This document shows, piece by piece, positions 10,287-20,475 of a stretch of 64,000 bases of DNA (position 1 is its first letter; every line of letters begins with the position of its first letter). The position numbers and the translations under genes were made by a program. The notes below the pieces were generated by a model. It searched no databases. It was not told where the DNA came from and worked only from the letters and a program-made list of their open reading frames with translations. The DNA comes from Halomonas beimenensis (lineage in GTDB: Bacteria; Pseudomonadota; Gammaproteobacteria; Pseudomonadales; Halomonadaceae), in contig NZ_CP021435.1 in assembly GCF_002549795.1 (NCBI RefSeq), forward strand, positions 1,240,001 through 1,304,000. Reading direction: 5' to 3'.

Positions 10287-11609
10287 ATGAGTGAGGCTTC
10301 CCCCGGCGCCCTCGACATCGCCCGCCTGTCCACCGCGGACGCCGATTTCGCCGACCGTCTCGAGGCCCTGCTGGCCTGGGAAGGCGTCTCCGACGACGAG
10401 GTCCAGCATCGCGTCGCCGAGATCCTCGAGGCGGTCAGGACCCGGGGCGACGCCGCCCTGGTCGAGTACAGCAACCGCTTCGACCGCCTCTCGGTATCGA
10501 GCATGGCCGAGCTGACCCTGGGGCCGGAGCGCCTGCGCCAGGCCTTCGAGGGCCTGCCCGAGGCCCAGCGCCAGGCGCTGGCCACCGCCGCGGATCGCGT
10601 CCGGCGCTATCACGAGCACCAGAAGCCCGAGTCCTGGTCCTACACCGAGGCCGACGGCACCCGCCTCGGCCAGCAGGTCACCCCCCTGGATCGCGCCGGC
10701 ATCTACGTGCCCGGCGGCAAGGCCGCCTACCCCTCCTCGGTGCTGATGAACGCCTTGCCTGCCCACGTGGCGGGCGTCGGCGAGATCGTCATGGTGGTGC
10801 CGACGCCGGACGGGGTGCTCAACGAGCTGGTGCTGGCCGCCGCCCACCTGGCCGGCGTCGATCACGTCTTCACCGTCGGCGGGGCCCAGGCGGTGGCGGC
10901 CCTGGCCTATGGTACCGAGACCGTGCCCCGGGTGGACAAGATCGTCGGTCCCGGCAACATCTACGTGGCCACCGCCAAGCGGGCGGTGTTCGGCCAGGTG
11001 GGGATCGACATGATCGCCGGCCCCTCCGAGATCCTGGTGATCTCCGACGGTGGCACGGACCCGGACTGGCTGGCCATGGACCTCTTCTCCCAGGCCGAGC
11101 ACGACGAGGACGCCCAGTCGATCCTGGTGAGCTGGGACGACGCTCACCTGGAGGCGGTGGCGGCCTCCATGGCCCGCCTGCTGCCGACCATGGAGCGGGA
11201 GGCGATCATTCGCACCTCGCTCGCCGAGCGCGGAGCCCTGATCCATTGCCGGGATCGTGCCGAGGCGGTGGCACTGCTCAACCGCATCGCGCCCGAGCAC
11301 CTGGAGCTCTCCGTGGCCGATCCCGAGGCCTGGCTTCCCGAGGTGCGCCATGCCGGCGCCATCTTCATGGGTCGCTTTACCGCCGAGGCGCTGGGCGACT
11401 ACTGTGCCGGCCCCAATCACGTGCTGCCGACCTCCGGGACCGCGCGCTTCTCCTCGCCGCTGGGCGTCTACGATTTCCAGAAGCGCTCCTCGCTGATCGA
11501 GTGCTCGGCGGAGGGCGCCTCCGGGCTGGGGCCCACGGCCTCGGTGCTGGCCCGGGGGGAGTCGTTGACCGCCCATGCCCGCAGCGCGGAGTACCGCATC
11601 CGCGACTGA
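10287..11609 (+). CDS. hisD: histidinol dehydrogenase
   Basis: A 440-residue NAD- and zinc-dependent enzyme that oxidises L-histidinol to histidine, the last two steps of the pathway. The motifs [34 protein letters not shown] and the GPNHVLPT segment with zinc and substrate ligands are present. In Pseudomonas hisC normally follows in the same operon; here hisD is followed directly by a terminator hairpin and the converging degS-type gene, so hisC must be elsewhere. Confidence 0.97.
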   Translation: MSEASPGALDIARLSTADADFADRLEALLAWEGVSDDEVQHRVAEILEAVRTRGDAALVEYSNRFDRLSVSSMAELTLGPERLRQAFEGLPEAQRQALATAADRVRRYHEHQKPESWSYTEADGTRLGQQVTPLDRAGIYVPGGKAAYPSSVLMNALPAHVAGVGEIVMVVPTPDGVLNELVLAAAHLAGVDHVFTVGGAQAVAALAYGTETVPRVDKIVGPGNIYVATAKRAVFGQVGIDMIAGPSEILVISDGGTDPDWLAMDLFSQAEHDEDAQSILVSWDDAHLEAVAASMARLLPTMEREAIIRTSLAERGALIHCRDRAEAVALLNRIAPEHLELSVADPEAWLPEVRHAGAIFMGRFTAEALGDYCAGPNHVLPTSGTARFSSPLGVYDFQKRSSLIECSAEGASGLGPTASVLARGESLTAHARSAEYRIRD

Positions 11610-11630
11610 GCCCGACGGGCTCGGAAACGC

Positions 11631-11659
11631 CGACGGCCCCGCTCCTGGCGGGGCCGTCG
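11631..11659. terminator. hairpin between hisD and the degS-type gene
   Basis: A perfect 12-bp GC-rich stem (CGACGGCCCCGC / GCGGGGCCGTCG) with a 5-nt loop lies between two converging genes. Neither side has a long U-tract, but position and stability suggest a bidirectional terminator. Confidence 0.7.
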
Positions 11660-11669
11660 TCGTTGGGGG

Positions 11670-12881
<1,212 letters not shown>

Positions 12882-12981
12882 GCGGCGGGCTTCCTTCTCG
12901 GTGATGCGTGGTCGCGGGCGGGGCCGGCCGGCTAGAATGGCCGGATTGTAACATTGCCTTGTGATTTCGTCCGGAGGAGAC

Positions 12982-13743
12982 ATGACCACATCCCAGGAAC
13001 TGGTGGCGGCCTGTGATCGGCTGCTGGCTCCCGAGCGTTTCAAGGACTACACCGCCAACGGCCTGCAGGTCGAAGGGCGACCGCACGTCCGGCGGGTGAT
13101 GAGCGGCGTGACGGCCTGCCAGGCGCTGGTCGACGAGGCGGTGGCCTGGAAGGCCGACCTGCTGCTGGTGCACCACGGGTACTTCTGGAAGAACGAGCCC
13201 GTCGAGATCACCGGCATGAAGCGACGCCGCCTGGCGGCCCTGCTGGCCCACGATATCGGCCTGCTGGCCTACCACCTGCCGCTGGATGCCCATCCCCGCC
13301 TGGGCAACAACGCCACCCTGGGCGAGCGGCTGGGGTTCCGCGCGGAGGGCTGTGCGGATGGCGAGCTCGGCGAGGGCCTGGTCTGGCTGGGGGCGCCGCC
13401 TGCCCCGATGAGTGCCCGTGGCCTCGCGGCCCACGTCGGCGAGCGCCTGGCGCGCGAGCCCCTGCTGATCGAGGCGCCGGGCGTCGGCGAGATCCGTCGC
13501 GTGGCCTGGTGCACGGGGGGCGCCCAGGACATGATCGTCCAGGCCGCGGCGGCCGGTGCCGATGCCTTCATCTCCGGGGAGATCTCCGAGCGCACCACCC
13601 ACCTGGCCAGGGAGCTGGGTATCCACTACCTGGCGGCGGGGCATCACGCCACGGAGCGCTACGGGGTCCAGGCACTAGGCGGCTGGCTGGTCGAGGCGTT
13701 CGGCGTCGAGCATCGCTTCGTGGACATCGACAATCCGGCCTGA
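12982..13743 (+). CDS. Nif3-like dinuclear metal-centre protein
   Basis: A 253-residue protein of the Nif3/YbgI family, which forms hexameric rings with a dinuclear metal site; its biochemical role is not settled. Metal-binding signatures are visible: LLVHHGYFW near residue 64, YHLPLDAHPRLGNN near 97-110, and a C-terminal SGEISERTTHLARE with the GHHATERYG motif. GGAGGAG precedes the ATG. It is divergent from the protease gene with 100 nt between. Confidence 0.9.
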   Translation: MTTSQELVAACDRLLAPERFKDYTANGLQVEGRPHVRRVMSGVTACQALVDEAVAWKADLLLVHHGYFWKNEPVEITGMKRRRLAALLAHDIGLLAYHLPLDAHPRLGNNATLGERLGFRAEGCADGELGEGLVWLGAPPAPMSARGLAAHVGERLAREPLLIEAPGVGEIRRVAWCTGGAQDMIVQAAAAGADAFISGEISERTTHLARELGIHYLAAGHHATERYGVQALGGWLVEAFGVEHRFVDIDNPA

Positions 13744-13755
13744 GTCGGGGGAGGG

Positions 13756-13776
13756 CGGCGCCCGAGCGGGGCGCCG
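13756..13776. terminator. GC hairpin between Nif3-like gene and zapG
   Basis: An 8-bp all-GC stem (CGGCGCCC paired with GGGCGCCG, 5-nt loop) lies in the 40-nt gap between two converging genes. No U-tract is visible, so this is a weak terminator call. Confidence 0.45.
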
Positions 13777-13783
13777 GCCGGGA

Positions 13784-14218
13784 TCAGTAGCGCGGCGGTT
13801 GCGGGGCGGTCTCGCCGGACTTGAGGCCGAAGTCCTCGGAGAGGGTGCCGCGGTTGCCGTCGGCATAATCCCGCGGAGCGGCGACCTCATCCTCTTCCTT
13901 CCCGGCCTCGGACGTCGGGGTGAGCTCGGGCCGCCGGGACCGGCCCTTGCCCAGATCGGCAGAGGCGTCGGCCAGCTCCCGCTGCAGGGCCTGGCCGTCG
14001 CGGGCCAGGCTATCGGCGAGGCCGTCGAGCCGCTCGATCCTGTCGCCGATGCCGTCGCGCAGCTCGGTCAGCTGGCGGTCGCGCTCGGCGAGGCGCTGGC
14101 GGAGTTTCTGCGCATTGCGAGCACCGGCGTTGAGCAGGTGGTAGCCCAGGGCGCCGATGCCCACGCCGGCCAGCAGGCAGGCGGCGGCCAGCACCCAGTT
14201 GATGTTGCTTTCTTCCAC
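13784..14218 (-). CDS. zapG: ZapG/YhcB-family envelope protein
   Basis: A 144-residue DUF1043 (YhcB, ZapG) protein: one N-terminal transmembrane helix (about residues 7-25), a cytoplasmic coiled coil (about 32-85, with KLRQRLAERDRQLTELRDGI), then a charged disordered tail. In E. coli this protein links division, envelope synthesis and cell shape. No ATG is available; the GTG at 14218 has AGGGAG a few bases upstream and gives the conserved start just before the helix. It is divergent from zapE. Confidence 0.85.
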   Translation of the reverse strand: MEESNINWVLAAACLLAGVGIGALGYHLLNAGARNAQKLRQRLAERDRQLTELRDGIGDRIERLDGLADSLARDGQALQRELADASADLGKGRSRRPELTPTSEAGKEEDEVAAPRDYADGNRGTLSEDFGLKSGETAPQPPRY

Positions 14219-14352
14219 GTCTATCTCCCTGAGCTGTCGGTCGGCCCGGAGTCCGGTGCCGCGTGCCGGGCGGGGCCGGCGGCCCATTATAGGGCCGAGG
14301 CCGATGGCGCGGTCAACGGCGCCCCGGCGATGCGAAGCGGCGCCCCGGTGCG

Positions 14353-14358
14353 TATAAT
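14353..14358 (+). promoter_or_regulatory. -10 element upstream of zapE
   Basis: A perfect TATAAT hexamer 40 nt before the zapE ATG. No good -35 hexamer is seen at 16-18 nt, so the call rests on the -10 alone. Confidence 0.4.
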
Positions 14359-14397
14359 GCCTCCCTTCGATGGATGCCGAGGACAGGTCGCCCGCCC

Positions 14398-15585
14398 ATG
14401 TCGACGAGCGAGAGCCCCAGGATGCCGAGTGCCGCCCCCCGCCAGCCGACCACGCCGATGGCCCGCTATCGTGCCGATCTCGAGCGGGATGACTTCCAGT
14501 TCGACCCGGCCCAGGAGCGGGCGGTCGAGCATCTCCAGCGCCTCTTCGACGAATTGGTGGCCATGCCGGCGCCCGCCGGGCGGCCTTCGGGCGGCGGCAA
14601 GGGACTCAAGTCCCGGGTGGCGGGCCTGTTCGGCAAGCGCCCGGCCGACGACACCCCGGCCATGCCGCCGGTGTCCGGCCTCTATTTCTGGGGCGGGGTG
14701 GGGCGCGGCAAGACCTACCTGGTGGATACCTTCTTCGAGGCGCTGCCCTTCCCGGAGAAGATCCGCACCCACTTCCACCGCTTCATGCAGCGGGTCCACA
14801 ACGAGCTGGAGCATTACAAGGGGGAGCGCAACCCCCTGACCCTGGTGGCGGACAAGTTCGCCGCCGAGGCCCGGGTGATCTGCTTCGACGAGTTCTTCGT
14901 CAAGGACATCACCGACGCCATGATCCTCGCCAACCTGCTCGAGGCGCTGTTCGCCCGCGGCGTGGTGCTGGTGGCCACCTCCAACATCGTGCCGGCCGAG
15001 CTCTACAAGGACGGCCTGCAGCGAGCACGCTTCCTCCCGGCCATCGACCTGATCGAGCGCCATTGCGAAGTGGTCAACGTGGACTCCGGCATCGACTATC
15101 GGTTGCGTGCCCTCGAGCGGGCAGAGATCTTCCACGCGCCGCTGGATGCGGCGGCGGAGGCCGAGCTGGCCCGGAGCTTTCGCGAGATCGCCGGCCACGA
15201 GGGCGAGGCCGATGCCCCCATCGAGATCAATCGCCGAGTGCTCCACAGTCGCCGGCTGCATGACGACGTGGTGTGGTTCGAGTTCCGGGAGCTCTGCGAC
15301 GGGCCGCGCAGCCAGAACGACTACATCGAGCTCGCTCGGGAGTACCATAGCGTGCTGGTCTCCAACGTGCCCTGCATGGACGGCGCCACGGACGACCAGG
15401 CGCGGCGCTTCATCAACATGGTCGACGAATTCTACGATCGCGGCGTCAAGCTGCTGATGTCCGCCGAAGCGCCGGCGGAAGCGCTCTATCGCGACGGCAA
15501 GCTGGAGTTCGAGTTCCAGCGCACCCTGTCACGGCTGCAGGAGATGCAGTCCCACGAGTACCTGGCGCTGCCGCACAAGCCCTGA
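14398..15585 (+). CDS. zapE: cell division ATPase ZapE
   Basis: A 395-residue AFG1-family P-loop ATPase that associates with the Z ring late in division. Walker A GGVGRGKT is at residues 99-106, Walker B-like RVICFDEFFVKDITDAMIL follows near 160, and the SNIVPAELYKDGLQR motif is conserved. The N-terminus carries a Pro/Gly-rich insertion around residues 56-92. An in-frame ATG at 14374 would add eight residues and cannot be excluded. Confidence 0.92.
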   Translation: MSTSESPRMPSAAPRQPTTPMARYRADLERDDFQFDPAQERAVEHLQRLFDELVAMPAPAGRPSGGGKGLKSRVAGLFGKRPADDTPAMPPVSGLYFWGGVGRGKTYLVDTFFEALPFPEKIRTHFHRFMQRVHNELEHYKGERNPLTLVADKFAAEARVICFDEFFVKDITDAMILANLLEALFARGVVLVATSNIVPAELYKDGLQRARFLPAIDLIERHCEVVNVDSGIDYRLRALERAEIFHAPLDAAAEAELARSFREIAGHEGEADAPIEINRRVLHSRRLHDDVVWFEFRELCDGPRSQNDYIELAREYHSVLVSNVPCMDGATDDQARRFINMVDEFYDRGVKLLMSAEAPAEALYRDGKLEFEFQRTLSRLQEMQSHEYLALPHKP

Positions 15586-15612
15586 TCCGGCCGGCGGAGC
15601 CGGCCGGATCAG
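15582..15612 (+). terminator. 14-bp perfect hairpin at the end of zapE
   Basis: CTGATCCGGCCGGC, a 3-nt loop (GGA) and its exact complement; the zapE stop codon lies inside the 5' arm. No U-tract follows, so termination or 3'-end protection is inferred from position and stability. The first of the heptamer-linked hairpins begins just downstream. Confidence 0.55.
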
Positions 15613-15720
15613 CAGCTTGAAGCTTGAAGAGCGGCGCTTCGCGCCAGGAAGCTGGAAGTCCCCGGCTTCGCCGGGAGCTGGAAGATCGTCCGCTTCGCGG
15701 CCGTAAGCTGGAAGCTTGAA
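15613..15720. repeat. hairpin-plus-CTGGAAG modules
   Basis: Three short GC hairpins with TTC- or TTCG-type loops (around 15630-15645, 15660-15675 and 15689-15703) alternate with copies of AGCTGGAAG or GAAGCTTGAAG. The same module type recurs at 43290-43375. With 15721-15982 this fills a 396-nt gene-free stretch that otherwise holds the heptamer array and the rplM promoter. Confidence 0.75.
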
Positions 15721-15760
15721 GAAAACCACTTTGACTCAGGGGCTGGAGGGCACATGCTGA

Positions 15761-15830
15761 CTTCCAGCTTCCAGCTTCCAGCTTCCAGCTTCCAGCTTCC
15801 AGCTTCCAGCTTCCAGCTTCCAGCTTCCAG
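15761..15830. repeat. tandem array, ten copies of CTTCCAG
   Basis: Ten exact head-to-tail copies of the heptamer CTTCCAG, which is the reverse complement of the CTGGAAG that links the hairpins just upstream. It lies between zapE and the rplM promoter. A related array with a one-base variant unit (CTTGCAG) is at 49670-49767. Confidence 0.95.
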
Positions 15831-15843
15831 CTTGCGCGCGGCG

Positions 15844-15873
15844 TTGCCTTGCCCGGGACGGGTCGTGTAGAAT
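15844..15873 (+). promoter_or_regulatory. promoter of rplM-rpsI
   Basis: TTGCCT (15844-15849) and TAGAAT (15868-15873) are 18 nt apart, with a TG one base before the -10 (TGTAGAAT). Predicted transcription starts near 15880, leaving a leader of about 100 nt before rplM. Confidence 0.6.
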
Positions 15874-15982
15874 GCGCGCTCGCTCGACCGTTGCCGTCTC
15901 CCGACGGCAACCAAGAAGAATAGGGATGGTCCGAACCGCGCCGACGGGGAAGGGCCCAATACATCGATTTGGTGATTCACCC

Positions 15983-16411
15983 ATGAAGACGTTCACTGCC
16001 AAGCCGCAGTCCGTCCAGCGCGACTGGTACGTCGTCGACGCTGCGGACAAGACCCTCGGCCGCCTGGCCACCGAGATCGCGCGTCGCCTGCGCGGCAAGC
16101 ACAAGCCGGAATACACCCCGCACGTCGACACCGGCGACTACATCGTCGTGATCAACGCCGAGAAGGTGAAGGTCACCGGCAACAAGGCCAGCGCCAAGAA
16201 CTACTATCGCCACACCGGCTACCCGGGTGGCCTGCGCTCCATGAACTTCGAGAAGATGATCGCTCACGCCCCCGAGCGTGTCATCGAATCCGCGGTCAAG
16301 GGCATGCTCCCGAAGGGCCCGCTGGGTCGTGCCATGTACTCCAAGCTCAAGGTCTACGCCGGCACCGAACACCCGCACGCCGCCCAGCAGCCGCAAGAAC
16401 TGAACATCTGA
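15983..16411 (+). CDS. rplM: 50S ribosomal protein L13
   Basis: 142 residues, identical in length to E. coli L13. The start [20 protein letters not shown] and the [23 protein letters not shown] segment are diagnostic. It is the first gene of the rplM-rpsI operon, and the ATG at 15983 is preceded by GGTGA. Upstream in-frame codons belong to the leader. Confidence 0.98.
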   Translation: MKTFTAKPQSVQRDWYVVDAADKTLGRLATEIARRLRGKHKPEYTPHVDTGDYIVVINAEKVKVTGNKASAKNYYRHTGYPGGLRSMNFEKMIAHAPERVIESAVKGMLPKGPLGRAMYSKLKVYAGTEHPHAAQQPQELNI

Positions 16412-16424
16412 GGGAGTCTTCGCC

Positions 16425-16814
16425 ATGTCACAGCAGTATTACGGTACCGGTCGCCGCAAGACCTCTACCGCCCGCGTCTTCCTGAAGCCGGGCACCGGCA
16501 AGATCACCGTCAACAGCCGTGATCTGAACGACTATTTCGGCCGTGTCACCGGCCGGATGGTGGTGCGTCAGCCCCTCGAGCTGACCGACACCCTGGGTCA
16601 GTTCGACGTCTACGTCACCGTCAAGGGTGGCGGCGGCAGCGCCCAGGCCGGCGCCATCCGTCACGGCATCACCCGTGCCCTGATGGAGTACAACGAGGAC
16701 TTCCGCCGACCCCTGCGCGAAGCCGGCTACGTCACCCGCGATGCCCGCGAGGTCGAGCGTAAGAAGGTCGGCCTGCGCAAGGCCCGTCGTCGTCCGCAGT
16801 TCTCCAAGCGTTAA
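16425..16814 (+). CDS. rpsI: 30S ribosomal protein S9
   Basis: 129 residues of the S9 family: [19 protein letters not shown] at the start and the conserved basic C-terminal tail ending RRRPQFSKR, which reaches the P-site tRNA in the ribosome. It starts 13 nt after rplM and is followed by a clear terminator. Confidence 0.98.
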   Translation: MSQQYYGTGRRKTSTARVFLKPGTGKITVNSRDLNDYFGRVTGRMVVRQPLELTDTLGQFDVYVTVKGGGGSAQAGAIRHGITRALMEYNEDFRRPLREAGYVTRDAREVERKKVGLRKARRRPQFSKR

Positions 16815-16840
16815 CGCGCGGCGGTCGCTACGACTTCAGA

Positions 16841-16870
16841 CGCCCGGGTCCCAGGACCTGGGCGTTTTTT
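16841..16870 (+). terminator. rho-independent terminator of rplM-rpsI
   Basis: A 10-bp stem (CGCCCGGGTC / GACCTGGGCG, one G-U pair) with a CCAG tetraloop is followed by six T residues. Confidence 0.92.
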
Positions 16871-17036
16871 GTTCCGGGTCAAGGATTTGAAGCCAAGTTG
16901 ACGCCCAGGGGCAGGGGCTTGTCCTTGTGCGGAACGATCCGTTTTTTTACCATATAGCGCATTTGTAAATCCGTGGTCGCGGGCCGTCCGGACGCTCGTG
17001 ATGGACAGCGGGTAAGTTGATGGGAGAAACCTGAAG

Positions 17037-17636
17037 ATGGCAGACAACGGCGTGAACAAAGGGCGGCGCCGTTTCCTCGTAGGCGCCACCACCGTCGTAG
17101 GAGCGGCGGGCGCTGTCGGGGTTGCGGTTCCCTTTGTGGCTTCCTGGCAGCCCAGTGCCAGGGCAAGGGCGGCGGGTGCACCCGTCAAGGCCGACGTGTC
17201 CAAGCTCGAGCCTGGGCAGCGCATGACCGTCGAGTGGCGAGGCCGGCCGATCTGGATCCTCAACCGCACGCCCGAGATGATCGAGCGTACCGAGGCGCTG
17301 GGTGAGGATCGCCTGACCGACCCCGATTCCACCACCCCGCAGCAGCCCGGCTACATCGATGGCCCCCTGCGTTCCATCAAGCCGGAGATCGGCGTGCTCA
17401 TCGGGATCTGCACCCATCTGGGGTGCTCACCGCTGTTCAAGCCCGAGCCCAATGCCGAGGGCGTCGGGGTCGAGGACTGGCCGGGCGGCTTCTTCTGCCC
17501 CTGCCATGGGTCGCGGTTCGACCTGGCCGGCCGGGTGTTCCGCAACGTCCCCGCCCCGATCAACCTCGAGGTGCCCCCGTACCGCTTCGAGAGCGACGAC
17601 GTCATCGTCGTCGGCGAAGATAAGGAGACTGCCTGA
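17037..17636 (+). CDS. petA: cytochrome bc1 Rieske iron-sulfur subunit
   Basis: A 199-residue Rieske protein of ubiquinol-cytochrome c reductase. It has a twin-arginine-type N-terminus (RRRFL at 10-14) before a transmembrane anchor (about 15-36), and [2Fe-2S] ligands Cys125/His127 (CTHLGC) and Cys154/His157 (CPCHG), with the disulfide Cys130 and Cys156. First gene of petABC; the 166 nt upstream after the rpsI terminator should hold its promoter, but I see no convincing -35/-10 pair. Confidence 0.97.
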   Translation: MADNGVNKGRRRFLVGATTVVGAAGAVGVAVPFVASWQPSARARAAGAPVKADVSKLEPGQRMTVEWRGRPIWILNRTPEMIERTEALGEDRLTDPDSTTPQQPGYIDGPLRSIKPEIGVLIGICTHLGCSPLFKPEPNAEGVGVEDWPGGFFCPCHGSRFDLAGRVFRNVPAPINLEVPPYRFESDDVIVVGEDKETA

Positions 17637-18895
17637 TGGGTAATCCGAACAAGGCCAAGGCGGAGAGCGGGATCATGCGCTGGGTCGATGACCGCTTCCC
17701 CGCGACCCAGATGTGGCAGGATCACCTGTCCAAGTACTATGCGCCGAAGAACTTCAACTTCTGGTACTTCTTCGGCTCCCTGGCCCTGCTGGTGCTGGTC
17801 AACCAGATCCTCACCGGCGTCTGGCTGACCATGAGCTTCAACCCCTCGGCCGAGGGCGCCTTCGCCTCGGTCGAGTACATCATGCGTGACGTGGAGTGGG
17901 GGTGGCTGATCCGCTACATGCACACCACCGGCGCCTCGGCGTTCTTCGTGGTGGTCTACCTGCACATGTTCCGCGGCCTGCTCTACGGCTCCTACAAGGC
18001 GCCACGGGAACTGGTGTGGATCTTCGGGATGACGATCTACCTGGCGCTGATGGCCGAGGCCTTCATGGGCTACCTGCTGCCCTGGGGCCAGATGTCCTAC
18101 TGGGGTGCCCAGGTCATCATCTCGCTGTTCTCCGCCATTCCCGGCATCGGGCCGGACCTGGCCCAGTGGGTGCGGGGCGACTTCCTGATCTCCGGCATCA
18201 CCCTGAACCGCTTCTTCGCCCTGCACGTGGTGGCGCTGCCCATCGTGATCCTGGCGCTGGTGGTCCTGCACATCATCGCCCTGCACGAGGTCGGCTCCAA
18301 CAACCCCGACGGCATCGACATCAAGAAGAAGAAGGACGAGACCGGCAAGCCGCTGGACGGCATTCCCTTCCATCCCTATTACACGGTGAAGGACCTGGTC
18401 GGCGTCGCCGTCTTCCTGTTCGTGTTCAGCGTGGTGGTCTTCTACTTCCCCGAGGGTGGCGGCTACTTCATCGAGAAGCCCAACTTCGAGCCGGCCAACC
18501 CGCTGAAGACCCCGGACCATATCGCGCCGGTGTGGTACTTCACGCCCTTCTACGCCATCCTGCGGGCCATCACCTTCTCGCTGTTCGGCCTCGACGCCAA
18601 GTTCCTCGGCGTGGTCTGCATGGGCGCGGCCATCGCGGTGCTCTTCGTGCTGCCCTGGCTCGACCGCAGTCCGGTCCGCTCCATGCGCTACAAGGGCTGG
18701 ATCTCCAAGGTGATGCTGGCGCTGTTCGCCGTGAGCTTCGTCATCCTGGGCGTGCTCGGGGTTCTGCCGGCCACCGAGGGGCGCACCATCCTGGCCCAGG
18801 TCTGCACCGCCGTCTATTTCGCCTTCTTCCTGCTGATGCCGTTCTACACCCGGCTGGAGAAGACCAAACCCGTTCCGGAAAGGGTGACTGGCTAA
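17636..18895 (+). CDS. petB: cytochrome b of the bc1 complex
   Basis: A 419-residue integral membrane diheme protein that carries the quinol oxidation and quinone reduction sites. The paired His ligands fall in HTTGASAFFVVVYLHMF and HVVALPIVILALVVLH. Full-length bacterial form with eight or so transmembrane segments. Its ATG overlaps the petA TGA by 1 nt, and its stop overlaps the petC ATG (TAATG). Confidence 0.97.
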   Translation: MGNPNKAKAESGIMRWVDDRFPATQMWQDHLSKYYAPKNFNFWYFFGSLALLVLVNQILTGVWLTMSFNPSAEGAFASVEYIMRDVEWGWLIRYMHTTGASAFFVVVYLHMFRGLLYGSYKAPRELVWIFGMTIYLALMAEAFMGYLLPWGQMSYWGAQVIISLFSAIPGIGPDLAQWVRGDFLISGITLNRFFALHVVALPIVILALVVLHIIALHEVGSNNPDGIDIKKKKDETGKPLDGIPFHPYYTVKDLVGVAVFLFVFSVVVFYFPEGGGYFIEKPNFEPANPLKTPDHIAPVWYFTPFYAILRAITFSLFGLDAKFLGVVCMGAAIAVLFVLPWLDRSPVRSMRYKGWISKVMLALFAVSFVILGVLGVLPATEGRTILAQVCTAVYFAFFLLMPFYTRLEKTKPVPERVTG

Positions 18896-19665
18896 TGAAA
18901 AAGCAACTGTTCGCACTGCTGTTCGCGCTGGTGCCGATGGCTGGGTTCGCCGCCGGCGGCGGTGGCGCCCATCTGCAGGAGATGAACCCGGACCTTCATG
19001 ACAAGGCGTCGCTGCAGAACGGCATGAAGCTGTTCGTGAACTACTGCATGGGCTGCCATTCCCTCGAGCACCAGCGCTTCGCGCGGGCGGCCGAGGATCT
19101 GGACATGCCCCAGGACCTGGTGGAGGACAACCTGATCTTCGCCTCCGAGCTGGGCTTCAATGACCAGATGCACAATGCCATGGCCAGCGACGATGGCGAG
19201 AACTGGTTCGGCGCCGCGCCGCCGGACCTGACCCTGGAGGCGCGCCTGCGGGGCACGGACTGGATCTACTCCTACCTGCTGAGCTTCTACAAGGATCCCA
19301 CGCGGCCCACCGGCGTGAACAACAAGGTCTTCCCGCTGGTGGCCATGCCCAACGTGCTGGAGCCGCTTCAGGGGCTGCAGGAGAAGGTCTGTGCCGCCTC
19401 CGATCATCCCATCGAAGGCGCCGAGCTGGACCCGCTCACCGGCAAGTACCAGTCCTGCGAGACCCTGCAGGTCACCCAGCCGGGGGAGATGGAGCCGGAG
19501 GAGTTCGAGGAGGCGGTCTACGACCTGACCAACTTCCTGGCCTACGTCGGCGAGCCGTCCAAGCTGCACGCCCAGGCGCTGGGGCCCAAGGTGCTGATCT
19601 TCATCTTCATCTTCGGGGTCATCGCCTACCTGCTCAAGCGCGAGTACTGGCGCGATATCCACTGA
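18895..19665 (+). CDS. petC: cytochrome c1
   Basis: A 256-residue periplasmic heme protein: signal peptide about 1-19, heme-binding CMGCH at 51-55, the PLVAMPNVL segment supplying the axial Met, and a C-terminal transmembrane anchor (KVLIFIFIFGVIAYLL) followed by a basic tail. It passes electrons from the Rieske protein to soluble or membrane cytochrome c. Last gene of petABC. Confidence 0.97.
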   Translation: MKKQLFALLFALVPMAGFAAGGGGAHLQEMNPDLHDKASLQNGMKLFVNYCMGCHSLEHQRFARAAEDLDMPQDLVEDNLIFASELGFNDQMHNAMASDDGENWFGAAPPDLTLEARLRGTDWIYSYLLSFYKDPTRPTGVNNKVFPLVAMPNVLEPLQGLQEKVCAASDHPIEGAELDPLTGKYQSCETLQVTQPGEMEPEEFEEAVYDLTNFLAYVGEPSKLHAQALGPKVLIFIFIFGVIAYLLKREYWRDIH

Positions 19666-19688
19666 TCCGTCCCTGACGGAGGCAAGAG

Positions 19689-19716
19689 GGGGCGCATGGC
19701 CATGGCCATGCGCCCC
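19689..19716. terminator. 28-nt perfect palindrome after petC
   Basis: GGGGCGCATGGCC and its mirror form an uninterrupted 28-nt palindrome centred at 19702/19703, 23 nt after the petC stop. No U-tract follows. As RNA it would be a strong hairpin terminator; as DNA it could be a dimeric protein site ahead of sspA. Confidence 0.55.
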
Positions 19717-19794
19717 TGCGCGATCTTAGGCGACGCCCCGGGAGTGGGTGCGTCGTGTTATCATCTCGGCACGAACTGATGCGAGGATTGTTTC

Positions 19795-20421
19795 ATGGGT
19801 GTAGTGGCCAAGCGGTCGTCGATGACCTTCTACTCCGGGGGCGATGATCATTACAGTCATCGGGTGCGTATCGTGCTCGCCGAGAAGGGCGTGGCGGTGG
19901 ACATCGTCGAGGTCACGGATGAGCATCACCCGGAGGAGCTCGCCGATCTCAACCCTTACAACAGCGTGCCCACGCTGATCGACCGCGATCTGGTGCTCTA
20001 CGAGTCCAAGGTGATGATGGAGTACCTCGACGAGCGTTTCCCGCATCCCCCGCTGCTGCCGGTGTATCCGGTGGCTCGCGCCCAGAGCCGGCTCTGGATG
20101 CATCGCATCGAGCGCGAGTGGTGCCCGCTGGTCGAGCAGATCCGGCAGGGTGCCAAGAAGGAGGCCGAGAAGGCGCGCAAGGAGCTGCGCGAGAGCCTGG
20201 TCGGCATCTCGCCGATCTTCGAGGACATGCCGTTCTTCATGAGCGAGGAGTTCACCCTCGTCGACTGTTGCCTGGCCCCCATCCTGTGGCGGCTGCCGGT
20301 GCTCGGCATCGAACTCCCGGAAAAGCAGGTCAAGCCGCTGATGGGCTACATGGAGCGGGTCTTCGACCGCGAGGGGTTCAAGGCCTCGCTGAGCGAGGGC
20401 GAACGCGAGATGCGCCCCTGA
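19795..20421 (+). CDS. sspA: stringent starvation protein A
   Basis: A 208-residue protein with a glutathione-S-transferase fold that binds RNA polymerase and helps cells through starvation and acid stress. An N-terminal thioredoxin-like part ([22 protein letters not shown]) precedes the helical domain; the PHPP segment at about residues 83-86 is in the region used for polymerase contact. An extended -10-like TGTTATCAT is at 19756-19764. sspB follows 54 nt later. Confidence 0.94.
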   Translation: MGVVAKRSSMTFYSGGDDHYSHRVRIVLAEKGVAVDIVEVTDEHHPEELADLNPYNSVPTLIDRDLVLYESKVMMEYLDERFPHPPLLPVYPVARAQSRLWMHRIEREWCPLVEQIRQGAKKEAEKARKELRESLVGISPIFEDMPFFMSEEFTLVDCCLAPILWRLPVLGIELPEKQVKPLMGYMERVFDREGFKASLSEGEREMRP

Positions 20422-20475
20422 CATCCCTTCATGCCCCGGCCGCGCCGGGGCCCCGAACCCAGGAGGGCCAAACCG

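Noticed and set aside
15761..15830. Possible CRISPR array at the heptamer repeats
   Set aside because: Units are 7 bp without spacers and there are no cas genes in the window.
15609..16131. Minus-strand frames reading through the CTTCCAG array (repeated KLEAGSW)
   Set aside because: They overlap the rplM promoter and gene in antisense and consist mainly of the repeat.
16935..16952. Seven-T run before petA, considered as a terminator
   Set aside because: No stable stem precedes it, and the rpsI terminator is already clear at 16841-16870.
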